Below, in pieces: positions 27,218 to 37,577 of a DNA stretch of 47,828 bases. The stretch's first letter is position 1. Every line of letters starts with the position of its first letter. This stretch comes from Hydrococcus sp. Prado102. Lineage in GTDB: Bacteria; Cyanobacteriota; Cyanobacteriia; Cyanobacteriales; Microcystaceae. The notes beneath the pieces are model-generated. The model made no database searches, had not been told where the DNA came from, and worked only from the letters and a program-made list of their open reading frames with translations. Made by a program: the position numbers and the translations under genes. The DNA lies in contig JALOOL010000006.1 in NCBI GenBank assembly GCA_025454425.1, forward strand, positions 1 through 47,828. The letters are read 5' to 3'.

Positions 27218-28477
27218 ATGAAGATAACAATTTTATCTTGGGGATCTGATGGGGATGTTCTTCCATTTATTGCTTTAGGTTTGGGATTACAAAAAGCTGG
27301 TCATGTAGTAAACCTTGTGAGTAATATCGATTATCGAGAAACGATTCTCGAACGAGGGTTAAACTTTATCCCAATAGATTCTGAAGCAGAGGATGAAGAA
27401 GATGATGATGCTTACCCAACTAATCAAGGTCAAAATCCCTTTGAAGTTTCACGAAATCATAGACATGGGCTACTACCTATTGAAAATAGCATCTTACCTG
27501 TAATACATAGTGTCTGTCAGGATGCAGAAGCAATTATGTTTTCAGTGAGTGCATACCCTACTTACGAATTACTTGAAAAACTTGAAGTGCCTGCTTTCGT
27601 AGTTCCTGTAATGCCAATACATCAGACACGCGAATTTCCATGTCATTTAACTCCCACTCACCTAAAACTAGGAAGTATTTACAACAAACTAACTTATTCT
27701 TTTGCTTATCAGCTTTTCTGGCAATTTATCCGACAGCCTATCAATCAGTGGCGACGAGAAATGTTAGATTTGCCTCCCGTACCCGTATTTTCCCATTTAT
27801 TAAATCGAGTAAACAAACGAAAACTTCCATTTCTTTATGGTTTCAGTCCTAGTTTGTTACCTAAACCTTCAGATTGGCCGGATTGGACGCACGTCACTGG
27901 TAGTTGGGTTTTAGATAGTCAAAAAGATTGGCAAGCACCTAAAGACTTGAAGGAATTTATAGAAGCTGGATCTCCACCAGTTTATATTGGCTTTGGTAAC
28001 AGAGGAAATTGGGAACCAGAAGAACTAACAAAAATATTGCTACAAGCCTTAAAAATTTCAGGAAAACGAGGTATTTTGCTGGTTGGGGATGACATTATCC
28101 ATCGCAATGATTTTCCTGATGAAGTGTTTCCGATTGAATGGGCACCTTTTGAATGGTTATTTCCGCAAATGGCAGCAGTTGTACATCACGGGGGCTGTGG
28201 AACAGTTGATGCTGCTTTACGTGCTGGAGTTCCAAACATTATTGTGCCTTTTCATTCTGAAAATTTTCTTTGGGCTTCTCGGATAGCGGAATTAGGATTA
28301 GGAATACCACCAATACAACGAAAACAGCTATCCGCCGAAAAGTTAGCAGCAGCAATTCAAACAGTTACGAGTGACAAAATTATGCAGTCTCGTGCTTTGG
28401 AAATGAGTAAACGAATACAAGCAGAAAACGGTGTAGCGCAAGCGGTAGAAATATTTAATCAATACGTATTAAGATGA
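27218..28477 (+). CDS. UGT-like glycosyltransferase (GT1/GT28 type)
   Basis: A 419-residue cytoplasmic glycosyltransferase. The N-terminal acceptor domain begins MKITILSWGSDGDVLPFIALG, the usual signature of natural-product glycosyltransferases. The C-terminal nucleotide-sugar domain has VHHGGCGTVDAALRAGVPNIIVPF with the conserved His-His-Gly-Gly. An acidic low-complexity loop (about residues 58-70) is unusual. I use the ATG at 27218 because the family starts there; a TTG 12 bases upstream would overlap the NRPS stop. Its stop overlaps the next start in ATGA, indicating translational coupling. It probably glycosylates the lipopeptide; the sugar is unknown. Confidence 0.87.
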   Translation: MKITILSWGSDGDVLPFIALGLGLQKAGHVVNLVSNIDYRETILERGLNFIPIDSEAEDEEDDDAYPTNQGQNPFEVSRNHRHGLLPIENSILPVIHSVCQDAEAIMFSVSAYPTYELLEKLEVPAFVVPVMPIHQTREFPCHLTPTHLKLGSIYNKLTYSFAYQLFWQFIRQPINQWRREMLDLPPVPVFSHLLNRVNKRKLPFLYGFSPSLLPKPSDWPDWTHVTGSWVLDSQKDWQAPKDLKEFIEAGSPPVYIGFGNRGNWEPEELTKILLQALKISGKRGILLVGDDIIHRNDFPDEVFPIEWAPFEWLFPQMAAVVHHGGCGTVDAALRAGVPNIIVPFHSENFLWASRIAELGLGIPPIQRKQLSAEKLAAAIQTVTSDKIMQSRALEMSKRIQAENGVAQAVEIFNQYVLR

Positions 28478-29349
28478 TACTCAAAAAATTATTTATCGCC
28501 CATCACCGTCCAATTTTATTAACTTATTTTTTAACCCTATTGGAAAACTTATTTGGCTTGTCTTATCCTTGGGCAACTGGTGTGGCGATCGATGGATTAT
28601 TCAAAAGAAGTTATGAAGGTCTTATACTATTAGCGTGTATTCGTATAGCTCATGTCATCACCGAAGTTTCGCGCCGCGTATATGATACTCGTGTCTTTGC
28701 CAACATTTATAGCAAACTGGCTACTGTAATTGTACTAGAGCAAAATCAAAATGGTGTACCTGCGTCTCAAGTAATTGCTCGTTCTGCTTTATCAAGAGAG
28801 TTTGTCGATTTTTTTGAGCGCGATCTTCCCGAACTTTTTCAGACTTTATTTATCTTTATCGGAGCTTTGGCGATGCTATTTATCTACGAGCTTCAGATTG
28901 GTTTATATTCCACTGCTATACTTATTCCTTTATTAATTATTAATCGAGTATATATTAAGAAGTCAATTAACTTAAATCAGGAGTTAAACGATCGCCTAGA
29001 AAAAGAAGTCAATATTTTAACAGATTGTAACAGCGAAGAAGTTTATAAACACTATCAATCTCTTGTTGAATGGAGAATCTATCTTTCCAATGCTGAAGCA
29101 ACCAATTATGGATTAATAGAAGTTTTTTCAATTCCATTAATAATTGTGGTTTTACTTCGTACTATTCAAATTCCAGGAATTCAAATAGGACAAATATATG
29201 CGGTTTTATCTTATTTATGGAGCTTTTTAAATAGTATTAGAACAGTTCCTTTCCTATTACAGCAGTTTGGTCGGTTGAAAGATATTGGCGATAGAGTTAA
29301 ACTAAGCGATCGCGGCATCCATGTGGTTGAAGATACATTTACTTCTTAA
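28474..29349 (+). CDS. ABC transporter six-helix membrane domain protein without ATPase
   Basis: A 291-residue membrane protein with several hydrophobic helices (for example ILLTYFLTLLENLFGLSYPWATGVAIDG, LFQTLFIFIGALAMLFIYELQIGLYSTAILIPLLII and IEVFSIPLIIVVLL). It resembles the isolated ABC transmembrane domain family (PF13748-like) found next to cyanobacterial NRPS/PKS genes. No Walker A, signature or Walker B motif follows, and the stop is real because the PKS starts 50 bases later. It overlaps the glycosyltransferase stop by four bases. It could work with a distant ATPase or have a non-transport role. Confidence 0.75.
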   Translation: MILKKLFIAHHRPILLTYFLTLLENLFGLSYPWATGVAIDGLFKRSYEGLILLACIRIAHVITEVSRRVYDTRVFANIYSKLATVIVLEQNQNGVPASQVIARSALSREFVDFFERDLPELFQTLFIFIGALAMLFIYELQIGLYSTAILIPLLIINRVYIKKSINLNQELNDRLEKEVNILTDCNSEEVYKHYQSLVEWRIYLSNAEATNYGLIEVFSIPLIIVVLLRTIQIPGIQIGQIYAVLSYLWSFLNSIRTVPFLLQQFGRLKDIGDRVKLSDRGIHVVEDTFTS

Positions 29350-29399
29350 ACAAAAAACAACTTTATTTTTTTAAGCTCTGAAATAAACTAAGAATAAAT

Positions 29400-32300
29400 A
29401 TGAAACCTGATGAATCTATTGAAGAAATTGCTATTATTGGAATGGCGGGACGTTTTCCAAAAGCTAAAACTCTTGCAAAATTTTGGCAAAATTTGCAGGA
29501 TGGAGTTGAATCTATTTCTAAGTTTGCTGATGAGGAAATAGTCGCTTCAGGAATAGAACCAGCTAATTTAAAAAATTCTAATTATGTCAAAGCTGGAGCA
29601 ATATTAGACGATATCGATTTATTTGATGCTTTCTTTTTTGACATTAATCCGAAAGAAGCAGCTATTATAGACCCGCAACATCGTTTATTCTTGGAATGCG
29701 CTTGGGAAGCACTCGAAGATGCTGGTTACGATTCCCAAAAATCTGAAAGTCGGATTGGCGTTTATGCTGGTGCTAGTCTGAATAACTATAATTCTCTCGA
29801 CTTAAAGCGCGATCGCGTAGGTTCGTCTCAATGCTATCAAACATTGATTGGCAATGATAAAGATTATCTTGCTACTCGCGTCTCCTACAAGTTAAATCTA
29901 ACTGGGCCGAGTATTACAGTACAAACCGCCTGTTCCACATCCCTAGTTGCTACAACCCTTGCTTGTCAAAGCTTGCTAAATTATCAATGCGATCTAGCTT
30001 TAGCAGGAGGAGTGTCTATTCGCATACCGCAAAAAACAGGTTATTTGTACGAAGAAGGGGGAGTTTTATCTCCTGACGGTCATTGTCGCGCTTTCGATGC
30101 TAAAGCGAAAGGAACGACCATTGGTAATGGTGCAGGGGTTGTTGTTTTAAAACGGTTATCGGATGCGATCGCGGATGGCGACAACATCTATGCTGTTATT
30201 AAAGGTTCGGCAATTAACAACGATGGTTCTGGTAAAGTAGGCTACACTGCACCAAGCGTTAATGGACAAGCAGAAGTCATTGCAGAAGCTCATGCTTTAG
30301 CGAGAATTGAAGCTGAGACAGTTACTTATATTGAAGCGCACGGAAGCGGAACAATATTAGGAGATCCCCTAGAAATCGAGGCTCTGACGCAAGTTTTTCG
30401 CGCCAGTACCGATAAAAAAGGCTTTTGTGCAATTGGTTCGGTAAAAACGAATATCGGTCATCTCGATGCAGCAGCAGGGGTGACGAGTCTAATTAAAACT
30501 GTCTTAGCACTAAAACACAAACAAATACCCCCAAGCTTACATTACGAGCAACCCAACCCTCAGATTGACTTCGCCAACAGTCCCTTTTACGTCAACACTA
30601 AGTTACAACAATGGAATGTCAATGGTACTCCTCGTCGTGCCGGGGTGAGTTCCTTTGGCATCGGTGGAACTAATGCTCATGTCATTCTCGAAGAAGCGCC
30701 ACATCAAAAAGTTGCAGAAAAATCTCGTCATTGGCAATTATTGATGCTATCCGCCAAAACCGACTCAGCATTGGAGAAAGTAACTAATAATCTAATCGAA
30801 CATTTAAAAGAGAATCCCGACATAAACATCGCTGATGTTGCTTATACTCTCCTAGTCGGTCGTCGGGATTTTGAGCATCGCCGTATAGTTGTCTGTCAAA
30901 ATAGAGAAGATGCGATCGCTGCACTGCAAAACCCAAAACGAATTTTAACTAGCGTTAAAGAAGGTAATAACCGACCTGTAGCTTTCATATTTACGGGTTT
31001 GGGAACTCATTATGTCAACATGGGTTGGGAACTTTATCAAAGCGAACAGACATTCCGCCAACAAGTAGACATCTGTTGCGACATCTTATCACCAATTCTC
31101 AACATCGACCTTCGAGACATCCTCTATCCCAACAGACATCAATCCAACTCAGCAAGCTCGACTAATGGCGCAACTCAATCGGGGTTAGACTTGCGAGAAA
31201 TGCTGGCTCGTGGTGAAAAAAAGGCAGATGACGCTACTCAACAACTCAATCAAACACATCTTACCCAACCCGCAGTTTTTGTTATCGAGTATGCCTTAGC
31301 TCAGTTATGGATGTCTTGGGGGATTCGTCCGGTTGCTATGATGGGTTACAGTATTGGGGAATATGTGGCGGCTTGTGTTGCTGGGGTGTTATCCCTAGAA
31401 GATGCTCTTACTCTGATAGCTAAAAGAGCGCAAATGATTCAGGAATTGCCGACTGGAGCCATGCTAGCCGTGCCTTTATCGGAAAAAGATCTACAACCTC
31501 ATTTAGGCAACAATCTTTCTCTATCGGCGATTAATGGCTCATCTATGTCGGTCGTTGCAGGGACAAATGAAGCCGTAGCTCGATTAGAACAGCAATTGAG
31601 TAACAAAGGATTAGCGGTGCGGCGAATTGAGACATCCCATGCTTTCCATTCTCATATGATGAATGCGATCGCACAACCATTCACCGAGTTAGTTAAAACT
31701 GTTAAGCTTCACCCCCCACAAATCCCTTATTTATCCAATGTGACAGGAACTTGGATTAGTGCCGAACAAGCAACCAATCCTAGTTACTGGACGCAACATT
31801 TGTGTCAAACAGTGCGCTTTGCCGATGGAGTTCAACAGTTGTGGCAACTCCATCAGCCGATTTTCTTGGAAATTGGAGCCGGACAAACATTAGGGAGTTT
31901 AGCGCTACAGTGTTTAGAAAGCGTTCCTTTTACTGAGAAGATAGCATTGCCTTCATTGCGTGCTTCTTATGAGCGACAATCGGATTTGGCTTTCTCGCTC
32001 AAAACATTGGGTCAATTATGGCTCTCAGGAATTTCAATCGATTGGTCGAGATTTTACGAGTATGAACGTCGCCATCGCCTTCCTTTGCCGACTTATCCTT
32101 TTGAGCGACAGCGTTTTTGGCTCGAACCTCGACAACATACTCACGATGTTCATTCTCTTCAAACAGCATTAGAACAAAAGCTCGATATTACTGACTGGTT
32201 TCATATCCCTTCTTGGAAACGAACTGCACCACCAGGATCTTTTGAACTTGGCAAACTTCCCGAACAAAAGTCGTGCTGGCTGATATTTGTTGATGAATGT

Positions 32301-34094
32301 GGAATAGGCTCTCAAATTGCACAGAGATTAGAACTAGAAGAACGAGATGTAACAGTTGTCAAGGTGGGAGAGCAATTTAGTAAGCTCAGCGAACGGGAAT
32401 ACACAATTAATCCCGAACAAAGAGAAGATTATGACACATTATTAAAAGAACTTCGCATTTTAGGCAAAATTCCTCAAACTATTGCTCATTGTTGGACTGT
32501 CACCTCAAACGAGACTAAAAAATTAGAATTGGAGCGTTGGGAACAAATTCAATTTTTAGGTTTTTACAGTCTATTATTTCTGGCGCAGGCATTGGGAGAA
32601 CAAAATATTACAGACTCCGTGCGAATTGATGTCATCTCTAATAACTTACAAGAGTTAACGGATGCTGATGAATTATGTCCAGAGAAGGCGACAATTTTAG
32701 GCTCGTGTAAAGTGATTCCCCAAGAATACGCGAATATTAATTGCCGTAGCATCGATATTGCTCTTGCCGAAGCGGATAGCAAACAATGGCAGCAATTGAT
32801 AGAGCGACTTGTTAACGAACTCATCGCCAAAACTTCCGAACAGATTGTCGCTTATCGTGGAGATCGTCGCTGGATACAGTGCTTTGAGCCGTTTCCCGTA
32901 GAAGGGAAGACTTTACGCCAAGCGAGATTGCGACAAGGAGGAGTTTATATTATTACAGGGGGATTGGGAGGCATTGGAAGCGCGATCGCGCGACACTTAG
33001 CTAAGACAGTGCAAGCAAAATTAGTGCTGATTGGACGATCGGAATTACCACCTAAAACCCAATGGCAACAATGGTTATCAACTCACAATAACCAAGATAC
33101 ATTAAGCCAAAAAATCGAACGGGTTAGAGCTTTAGAAGAATTAGGTGCAGAAGTTTTGGTTATCCAAGCCGATGTTACTAATTTAGAACAAATGCAGCAG
33201 ATGGTTCAGAAAGTAGGCGATCGCTTTGGTGAAATTCATGGTGTAATCCACGCCGCAGGCGTTCCAGGAGCGGGTTTGGTTCAACTAAAGACTCCTGAAA
33301 TGGCGGCGAAAGTTCTAGAACCTAAAGTGAAAGGAACGCTGGTTCTTAATACCGTGTTGAAGGATATAAAGCTAGATTTTTTGGCGCTATTTTCCTCAAT
33401 GACTTCACTTTATGGGGGATTCGGTCAAGTAGATTATTGCGCCGCCAATGCTTTTCTTGATGCCTTTGCTCATGACAATTCTAGACATCAAATTAATACA
33501 GTCTCAATTAATTGGGATTGGTGGCAGTGGGACAGTTGGCAAGATTCGTTACTATCATTTGCGCCAGAGATACAAACCCGATTTAAGCAAATGCGATCGC
33601 AATACGGAATTACTTTTCAAGAAGGAATTGATGCTTTAGGTCATATTTTATCTAGCGATCTTCATCAAGTTGTCGTCTCAACGCGAAACCTTCAAGACGT
33701 AATTAAAGAACACCAAAATTTTGCCGTATCTAGCTTACTGGAACAATCAGAAAACACTCGCGAGTCAAAACATCTACGACCTAATTTAAGAACTGCCTAT
33801 GTCTCACCCAGAAATGAGCTTGAGCATCGGATTGCTGAAATTTACCAAGAGTTATTAGGAATAGAGCAAGTTGGTATTTATGATAATTTCTTTGATTTGG
33901 GCGGACATTCTTTGATTGGAACTCAACTGATTTCTCAGCTTCGTCGAAACTTTCAGATAGAACTCTCAATGCGGCTTCTGTTTGATACTCCTTCTGTAGC
34001 AGAACTCGCTTTAGCCATTCAAGAAATTCTTTTAGAAGAATTAGAAAACTTAACTGAAGATGGGGCAGAAATGATTATTTTAAATGTTAATTAA
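29400..34094 (+). CDS. Type I polyketide synthase, KS-AT-KR-ACP
   Basis: A 1564-residue single-module PKS. The KS spans about 8-435 with active Cys near 177 in TACSTS, His in EAHGSGT near 312 and IGHLDAAAG near 352. The AT spans about 525-890 with Ser in GYSIGEY near 650 and the malonyl-type motif HAFHSH near 747. A KR structural half (about 940-1160) precedes the catalytic half, with TGGLGGIGSA near 1185, FSSMTS and the Tyr of QVDYCAAN near 1344. The ACP has LGGHSL near 1502. It should add malonate to the seryl chain and reduce the ketone to a hydroxyl, giving a statine-like unit. No DH, ER or MT is present. The AT N-terminal half carries an extra Ser/Asn/Gln-rich loop (about 580-605). Confidence 0.92.
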   Translation: MKPDESIEEIAIIGMAGRFPKAKTLAKFWQNLQDGVESISKFADEEIVASGIEPANLKNSNYVKAGAILDDIDLFDAFFFDINPKEAAIIDPQHRLFLECAWEALEDAGYDSQKSESRIGVYAGASLNNYNSLDLKRDRVGSSQCYQTLIGNDKDYLATRVSYKLNLTGPSITVQTACSTSLVATTLACQSLLNYQCDLALAGGVSIRIPQKTGYLYEEGGVLSPDGHCRAFDAKAKGTTIGNGAGVVVLKRLSDAIADGDNIYAVIKGSAINNDGSGKVGYTAPSVNGQAEVIAEAHALARIEAETVTYIEAHGSGTILGDPLEIEALTQVFRASTDKKGFCAIGSVKTNIGHLDAAAGVTSLIKTVLALKHKQIPPSLHYEQPNPQIDFANSPFYVNTKLQQWNVNGTPRRAGVSSFGIGGTNAHVILEEAPHQKVAEKSRHWQLLMLSAKTDSALEKVTNNLIEHLKENPDINIADVAYTLLVGRRDFEHRRIVVCQNREDAIAALQNPKRILTSVKEGNNRPVAFIFTGLGTHYVNMGWELYQSEQTFRQQVDICCDILSPILNIDLRDILYPNRHQSNSASSTNGATQSGLDLREMLARGEKKADDATQQLNQTHLTQPAVFVIEYALAQLWMSWGIRPVAMMGYSIGEYVAACVAGVLSLEDALTLIAKRAQMIQELPTGAMLAVPLSEKDLQPHLGNNLSLSAINGSSMSVVAGTNEAVARLEQQLSNKGLAVRRIETSHAFHSHMMNAIAQPFTELVKTVKLHPPQIPYLSNVTGTWISAEQATNPSYWTQHLCQTVRFADGVQQLWQLHQPIFLEIGAGQTLGSLALQCLESVPFTEKIALPSLRASYERQSDLAFSLKTLGQLWLSGISIDWSRFYEYERRHRLPLPTYPFERQRFWLEPRQHTHDVHSLQTALEQKLDITDWFHIPSWKRTAPPGSFELGKLPEQKSCWLIFVDECGIGSQIAQRLELEERDVTVVKVGEQFSKLSEREYTINPEQREDYDTLLKELRILGKIPQTIAHCWTVTSNETKKLELERWEQIQFLGFYSLLFLAQALGEQNITDSVRIDVISNNLQELTDADELCPEKATILGSCKVIPQEYANINCRSIDIALAEADSKQWQQLIERLVNELIAKTSEQIVAYRGDRRWIQCFEPFPVEGKTLRQARLRQGGVYIITGGLGGIGSAIARHLAKTVQAKLVLIGRSELPPKTQWQQWLSTHNNQDTLSQKIERVRALEELGAEVLVIQADVTNLEQMQQMVQKVGDRFGEIHGVIHAAGVPGAGLVQLKTPEMAAKVLEPKVKGTLVLNTVLKDIKLDFLALFSSMTSLYGGFGQVDYCAANAFLDAFAHDNSRHQINTVSINWDWWQWDSWQDSLLSFAPEIQTRFKQMRSQYGITFQEGIDALGHILSSDLHQVVVSTRNLQDVIKEHQNFAVSSLLEQSENTRESKHLRPNLRTAYVSPRNELEHRIAEIYQELLGIEQVGIYDNFFDLGGHSLIGTQLISQLRRNFQIELSMRLLFDTPSVAELALAIQEILLEELENLTEDGAEMIILNVN

Positions 34095-34112
34095 TTTTGT
34101 TAGTAAAATATT

Positions 34113-34997
34113 ATGATTGAGATTGATTCCTTAGAGAAAAGTAGTGGAAAAATAATTTATAGTAGCGATCGCCAAGATATTCTTAGCCTTCCTGTAGAGA
34201 AAATAAAAGAGCTATTCAAGTTATCTGGATTGCTAATTTTTAAAGGTTTTGATGTTTCTTGCGACCAGATGAAAGCCTTTTCAAAACAATTTACGTCTAG
34301 ATATATTCGAGATAGTAACAGAACGTTTGTCGATGATTTTTTGGGGTTGGTAGACCAAGGAATGTATGCTCTTGGCCCTCATTGTGAAAACGGTACTACT
34401 GCCTTTCGTCCGGATGCTGTTTGGTTTTGCTGTGCCGTACCCGCAAAACAGGGAGGCGAAACTTTATTCTGGGATGGCGTTCGAGTGTGGGAAGAACTGA
34501 GTGAAGAATTAAAACAGTTATTTATCTCCAAGAAAAAAATAATTTTTTCAAATTGGTATCCTGCTGAAGCGTGGAAGCATTTTTTGGGAACGGGTGCTAC
34601 TTTAGATGATGTCAAGCAAAAGCTAAACAGTATAGAAGGATTAACTTACGCGATCGCAGAAGATCTCTCTATTTCTATAGAATTTGCTTTACCATCCGCA
34701 CTCAAAACTAAATATGGCGATCGCGAGGTATTTGCTCACAGCTTCATGATGGAATACAGTGAAACAGGTGAAATGGACTACTTCAAAACAGGAACAGTCA
34801 AGTTTGAAGATGGTTCGTTAATTCCTGAAACAGCCGTATACGAAATTCAAGAAGTTCTCGATAGGTTGACTGAGGTAATACCGTTGCAAGCTGGCGAGTT
34901 AGTGATGGTTGATAATTCCAGGTTTTTACACGGTCGCAGAGCATTTAACGACGAGCGACGACAAATTTTTTCTCTTCTTAGTTACCTCAACTTTTGA
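34113..34997 (+). CDS. TauD/TfdA-type Fe(II)/2-oxoglutarate dioxygenase
   Basis: A 294-residue stand-alone oxygenase of the TauD/TfdA-clavaminate synthase-like group, to which NRPS beta-hydroxylases such as SyrP belong. The metal triad is visible as His-x-Glu in PHCENG (about 89-92) and a distal His in RFLHGRRAF (about 272), with the following Arg residues suitable for 2-oxoglutarate binding. GGETLFWDGVRVW is typical. It lies 18 bases after the PKS and 21 bases before the C-TauD gene, clearly in the operon. I infer beta-hydroxylation of a carrier-bound Asn/Asp-type residue; another position on the chain is possible. Confidence 0.83.
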   Translation: MIEIDSLEKSSGKIIYSSDRQDILSLPVEKIKELFKLSGLLIFKGFDVSCDQMKAFSKQFTSRYIRDSNRTFVDDFLGLVDQGMYALGPHCENGTTAFRPDAVWFCCAVPAKQGGETLFWDGVRVWEELSEELKQLFISKKKIIFSNWYPAEAWKHFLGTGATLDDVKQKLNSIEGLTYAIAEDLSISIEFALPSALKTKYGDREVFAHSFMMEYSETGEMDYFKTGTVKFEDGSLIPETAVYEIQEVLDRLTEVIPLQAGELVMVDNSRFLHGRRAFNDERRQIFSLLSYLNF

Positions 34998-35018
34998 GAT
35001 CGGTTTTTTGTCAAGATT

Positions 35019-37553
35019 ATGAAAAGTAAAGAAGAAATCTTAGCAGAACGATTATCTAAACTTTCACCCGCCAAAAAAGCACTTTTTGAAAAACGCTTGC
35101 AGGGTGAAGTTAAGTCAAGTTCTCAATTCAAAATCATTCCCAAACGTTCTCGCATCAGTCCTACGCCTGCATCCTTTGCACAAGAGCGACTGTGGTTTTT
35201 GCATCAGTTCGATTCTAACAGTGCTTATTACAACGAACCAGGTTCGGTGCGACTGAAAGGATCTCTCAATGTAATGGCATTAGAGCAGAGTTTGAACGAG
35301 CTTGTACGCCGTCACGAAACCTTAAGAACGACTTTCGAGTTAGTGAAAGGGCAACTGGTTCAAGTTATTGCTCCTACCTTAACTCTGAAGTTGCCATTAG
35401 TAAACCTATGTGAGTTATCGCAAGATAGACAGAATGTTGAAATTCAAAAGCTGGCATTTGAAGAAAACCAACGTCCTTTCAACCTCAGTAAAGATCCTCT
35501 GCTGCGAGGAATACTATTAAAGCTAGGCGAACGGGAAAATATTTTACTGTTAAGCGTTCACCATATTATCGTCGATACTTGGTCGTCAGATGTATTGCTT
35601 CGGGAATGGGGAATACTGTACGAGGCTTTTTGTGCAAAGAAAACTTCACCGCTATCCGAACTACCAATTCAGTACGCAGACTTTGCTATCTGGCAGCGAC
35701 AATGGTTGCAAGGGGAAGTTTTGGAAACGCAGCTTGCTTATTGGAAAGAGCAGCTTGCTAATTTACCCGCGTTGGAATTTCCTACTGATAATAGGCGATC
35801 GCGATCGCAAGTTCGCTCTTTTCAAGGTAAACGTCAAACTAGAGAGCTATCGAAGAGCTTGACTGAGAAAATCGAAGCACTTAGCCGTCAGGAGGGAGTC
35901 ACGCAGTTTATGACTCTGGTGGCAGCATTTAAGGCTATGTTGTATTACTATACAGGTCAGGATGATGTTGTTGTTGGTACTGATGTCGCCAATCGCAACC
36001 GAGCCGAGATAGAAGGGCTAATTGGTTTTTTTGTCAACCAATTAGTATTGCGTACTGACTTGTCCGGCGACCCGACATTTCGAGATTTGCTCTTGCGCGT
36101 GCGCGAAGTTGCTTTAAAGGCGTATGCTCACCAAGATTTACCATTTCATAAATTAGTGGAAGTACTAAACCCAGAGCGAGATTTAAAAAGTATGCCTCTG
36201 TTTCAGGTAAAAATCGTTCTTCAGTCTCCCATGCAACCCTTAGAATTTCCCAATCTAACAATAAGCAGTCTTGAATTAGATAATAGAACGGCAAAGTTCG
36301 ATTTACTTCTAAATATATGGAACACAGATAACAATACGATGAAATGGTTTTTAGAGTACAGTACAGAGCTTTTTAAAGCTTCTGCGATCGCTCAAATACT
36401 AGAAAATCTTGAAACTGTTTTATCTGCTGTTGTTACGCAACCTGAAATAAAACTGGACGCTATCAAAGAAATACTCGAAGAAGCAGATAAGCAAAAAAGA
36501 GTTGTTAAAAAAGAAGATTTTAAAGAAGCTCGTCGCAGAAAGTTACAAGAGCTTAAACCAAAAACAATTAGTCTTTCACCAGCAGAATTAATTAAAGTAG
36601 AGCCTCTACAACAGGAAAACTCGCTTCCTTTACTCATTCAACCTGCTGTAAATGGAATCGATTTAGTGACTTGGGCAGCCAATAATCGAGAATATATTCA
36701 AACATATTTGCTCAAATATGGAGGATTACTATTTCGCAACTTTAACTTAACTGGCGTTGCTGATTTCGAGCAGTTTCTTAAAGAGATTTCTGGCGAATTA
36801 CTGGAGTATTCTTATCGTTCGTCACCGCGCACTCAAGTAAGCGGAAAAATCTACACCTCTACTGAATATCCTGCCGAACGTTCGATCCCGTTACATAACG
36901 AAAATGCCTATTCTCGCAGTTTTCCGATGAAGATCTGTTTTTATTGCGTTCAACCTTCCCAACATGGGGGAGAAACGCCAATTGCTGATAGTCGTCGAGT
37001 CTTTGCCAATATCGAACCCCAGATTAGAGAACGCTTTGAGCAAAAAAAAGTGATGTATGTGCGGAATTATCGCAGTGGTTTAGATTTATCGTGGCAAAAT
37101 GTTTTTCAAACCGAAGACAGAAAAGCAGTCGAAGACTATTGTACTAACGCTGGCATTGAGTTTGAGTGGAGGGAGCGAGATGGACTGAGAACCCGTCAAA
37201 TTTGTCAGGCAGTAGCAACTCATCCTCAAACAGGCGAAACCGTTTGGTTTAATCAAGTTCATGCTTTTCACGTATCTAGTTTAGATGCTGCTTTTCGTAA
37301 AAGTCTTTTAACTAGTTTCACAGAAGAAGAACTTCCGCGTAATGCTTATTACGGCGATGGAACGCCTATTGATGATGCTGTTGTAGACGAAATTCGCCAG
37401 GTTTATCAGCGAGAAGCCATAGTTTTCCCGTGGCAAGCAGGAGATGTATTGCTTCTCGATAATATGTTAGCCGCACATGGAAGGATGCCTTTTGTGGGTT
37501 CGCGTCAGGTTTTAGTCGGGATGAGCGAAGCATCCAGTCTCAACAATATTTAA
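35019..37553 (+). CDS. Condensation domain fused to a TauD-type hydroxylase
   Basis: An 844-residue fusion. After a short N-terminal segment (about 1-40) of the LSPAKKALFEKRL docking type, a full condensation domain spans about 45-475 with intact HHIIVDTW near 181. A basic linker (KKEDFKEARRRKLQELK) leads to an Fe(II)/2-oxoglutarate oxygenase at about 510-840, with His-x-Glu in PLHNENAYS near 625, distal His in AAHGRMPF near 818 and a downstream Arg for 2-oxoglutarate. It has no adenylation or carrier domain, so it must act on substrates of neighbouring modules. I propose it condenses the PKS product with the Asn-type residue loaded on the next protein and hydroxylates that residue. Confidence 0.88.
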   Translation: MKSKEEILAERLSKLSPAKKALFEKRLQGEVKSSSQFKIIPKRSRISPTPASFAQERLWFLHQFDSNSAYYNEPGSVRLKGSLNVMALEQSLNELVRRHETLRTTFELVKGQLVQVIAPTLTLKLPLVNLCELSQDRQNVEIQKLAFEENQRPFNLSKDPLLRGILLKLGERENILLLSVHHIIVDTWSSDVLLREWGILYEAFCAKKTSPLSELPIQYADFAIWQRQWLQGEVLETQLAYWKEQLANLPALEFPTDNRRSRSQVRSFQGKRQTRELSKSLTEKIEALSRQEGVTQFMTLVAAFKAMLYYYTGQDDVVVGTDVANRNRAEIEGLIGFFVNQLVLRTDLSGDPTFRDLLLRVREVALKAYAHQDLPFHKLVEVLNPERDLKSMPLFQVKIVLQSPMQPLEFPNLTISSLELDNRTAKFDLLLNIWNTDNNTMKWFLEYSTELFKASAIAQILENLETVLSAVVTQPEIKLDAIKEILEEADKQKRVVKKEDFKEARRRKLQELKPKTISLSPAELIKVEPLQQENSLPLLIQPAVNGIDLVTWAANNREYIQTYLLKYGGLLFRNFNLTGVADFEQFLKEISGELLEYSYRSSPRTQVSGKIYTSTEYPAERSIPLHNENAYSRSFPMKICFYCVQPSQHGGETPIADSRRVFANIEPQIRERFEQKKVMYVRNYRSGLDLSWQNVFQTEDRKAVEDYCTNAGIEFEWRERDGLRTRQICQAVATHPQTGETVWFNQVHAFHVSSLDAAFRKSLLTSFTEEELPRNAYYGDGTPIDDAVVDEIRQVYQREAIVFPWQAGDVLLLDNMLAAHGRMPFVGSRQVLVGMSEASSLNNI

Positions 37554-37577
37554 TCCCAAGATAAGGAGTTGCTAATA

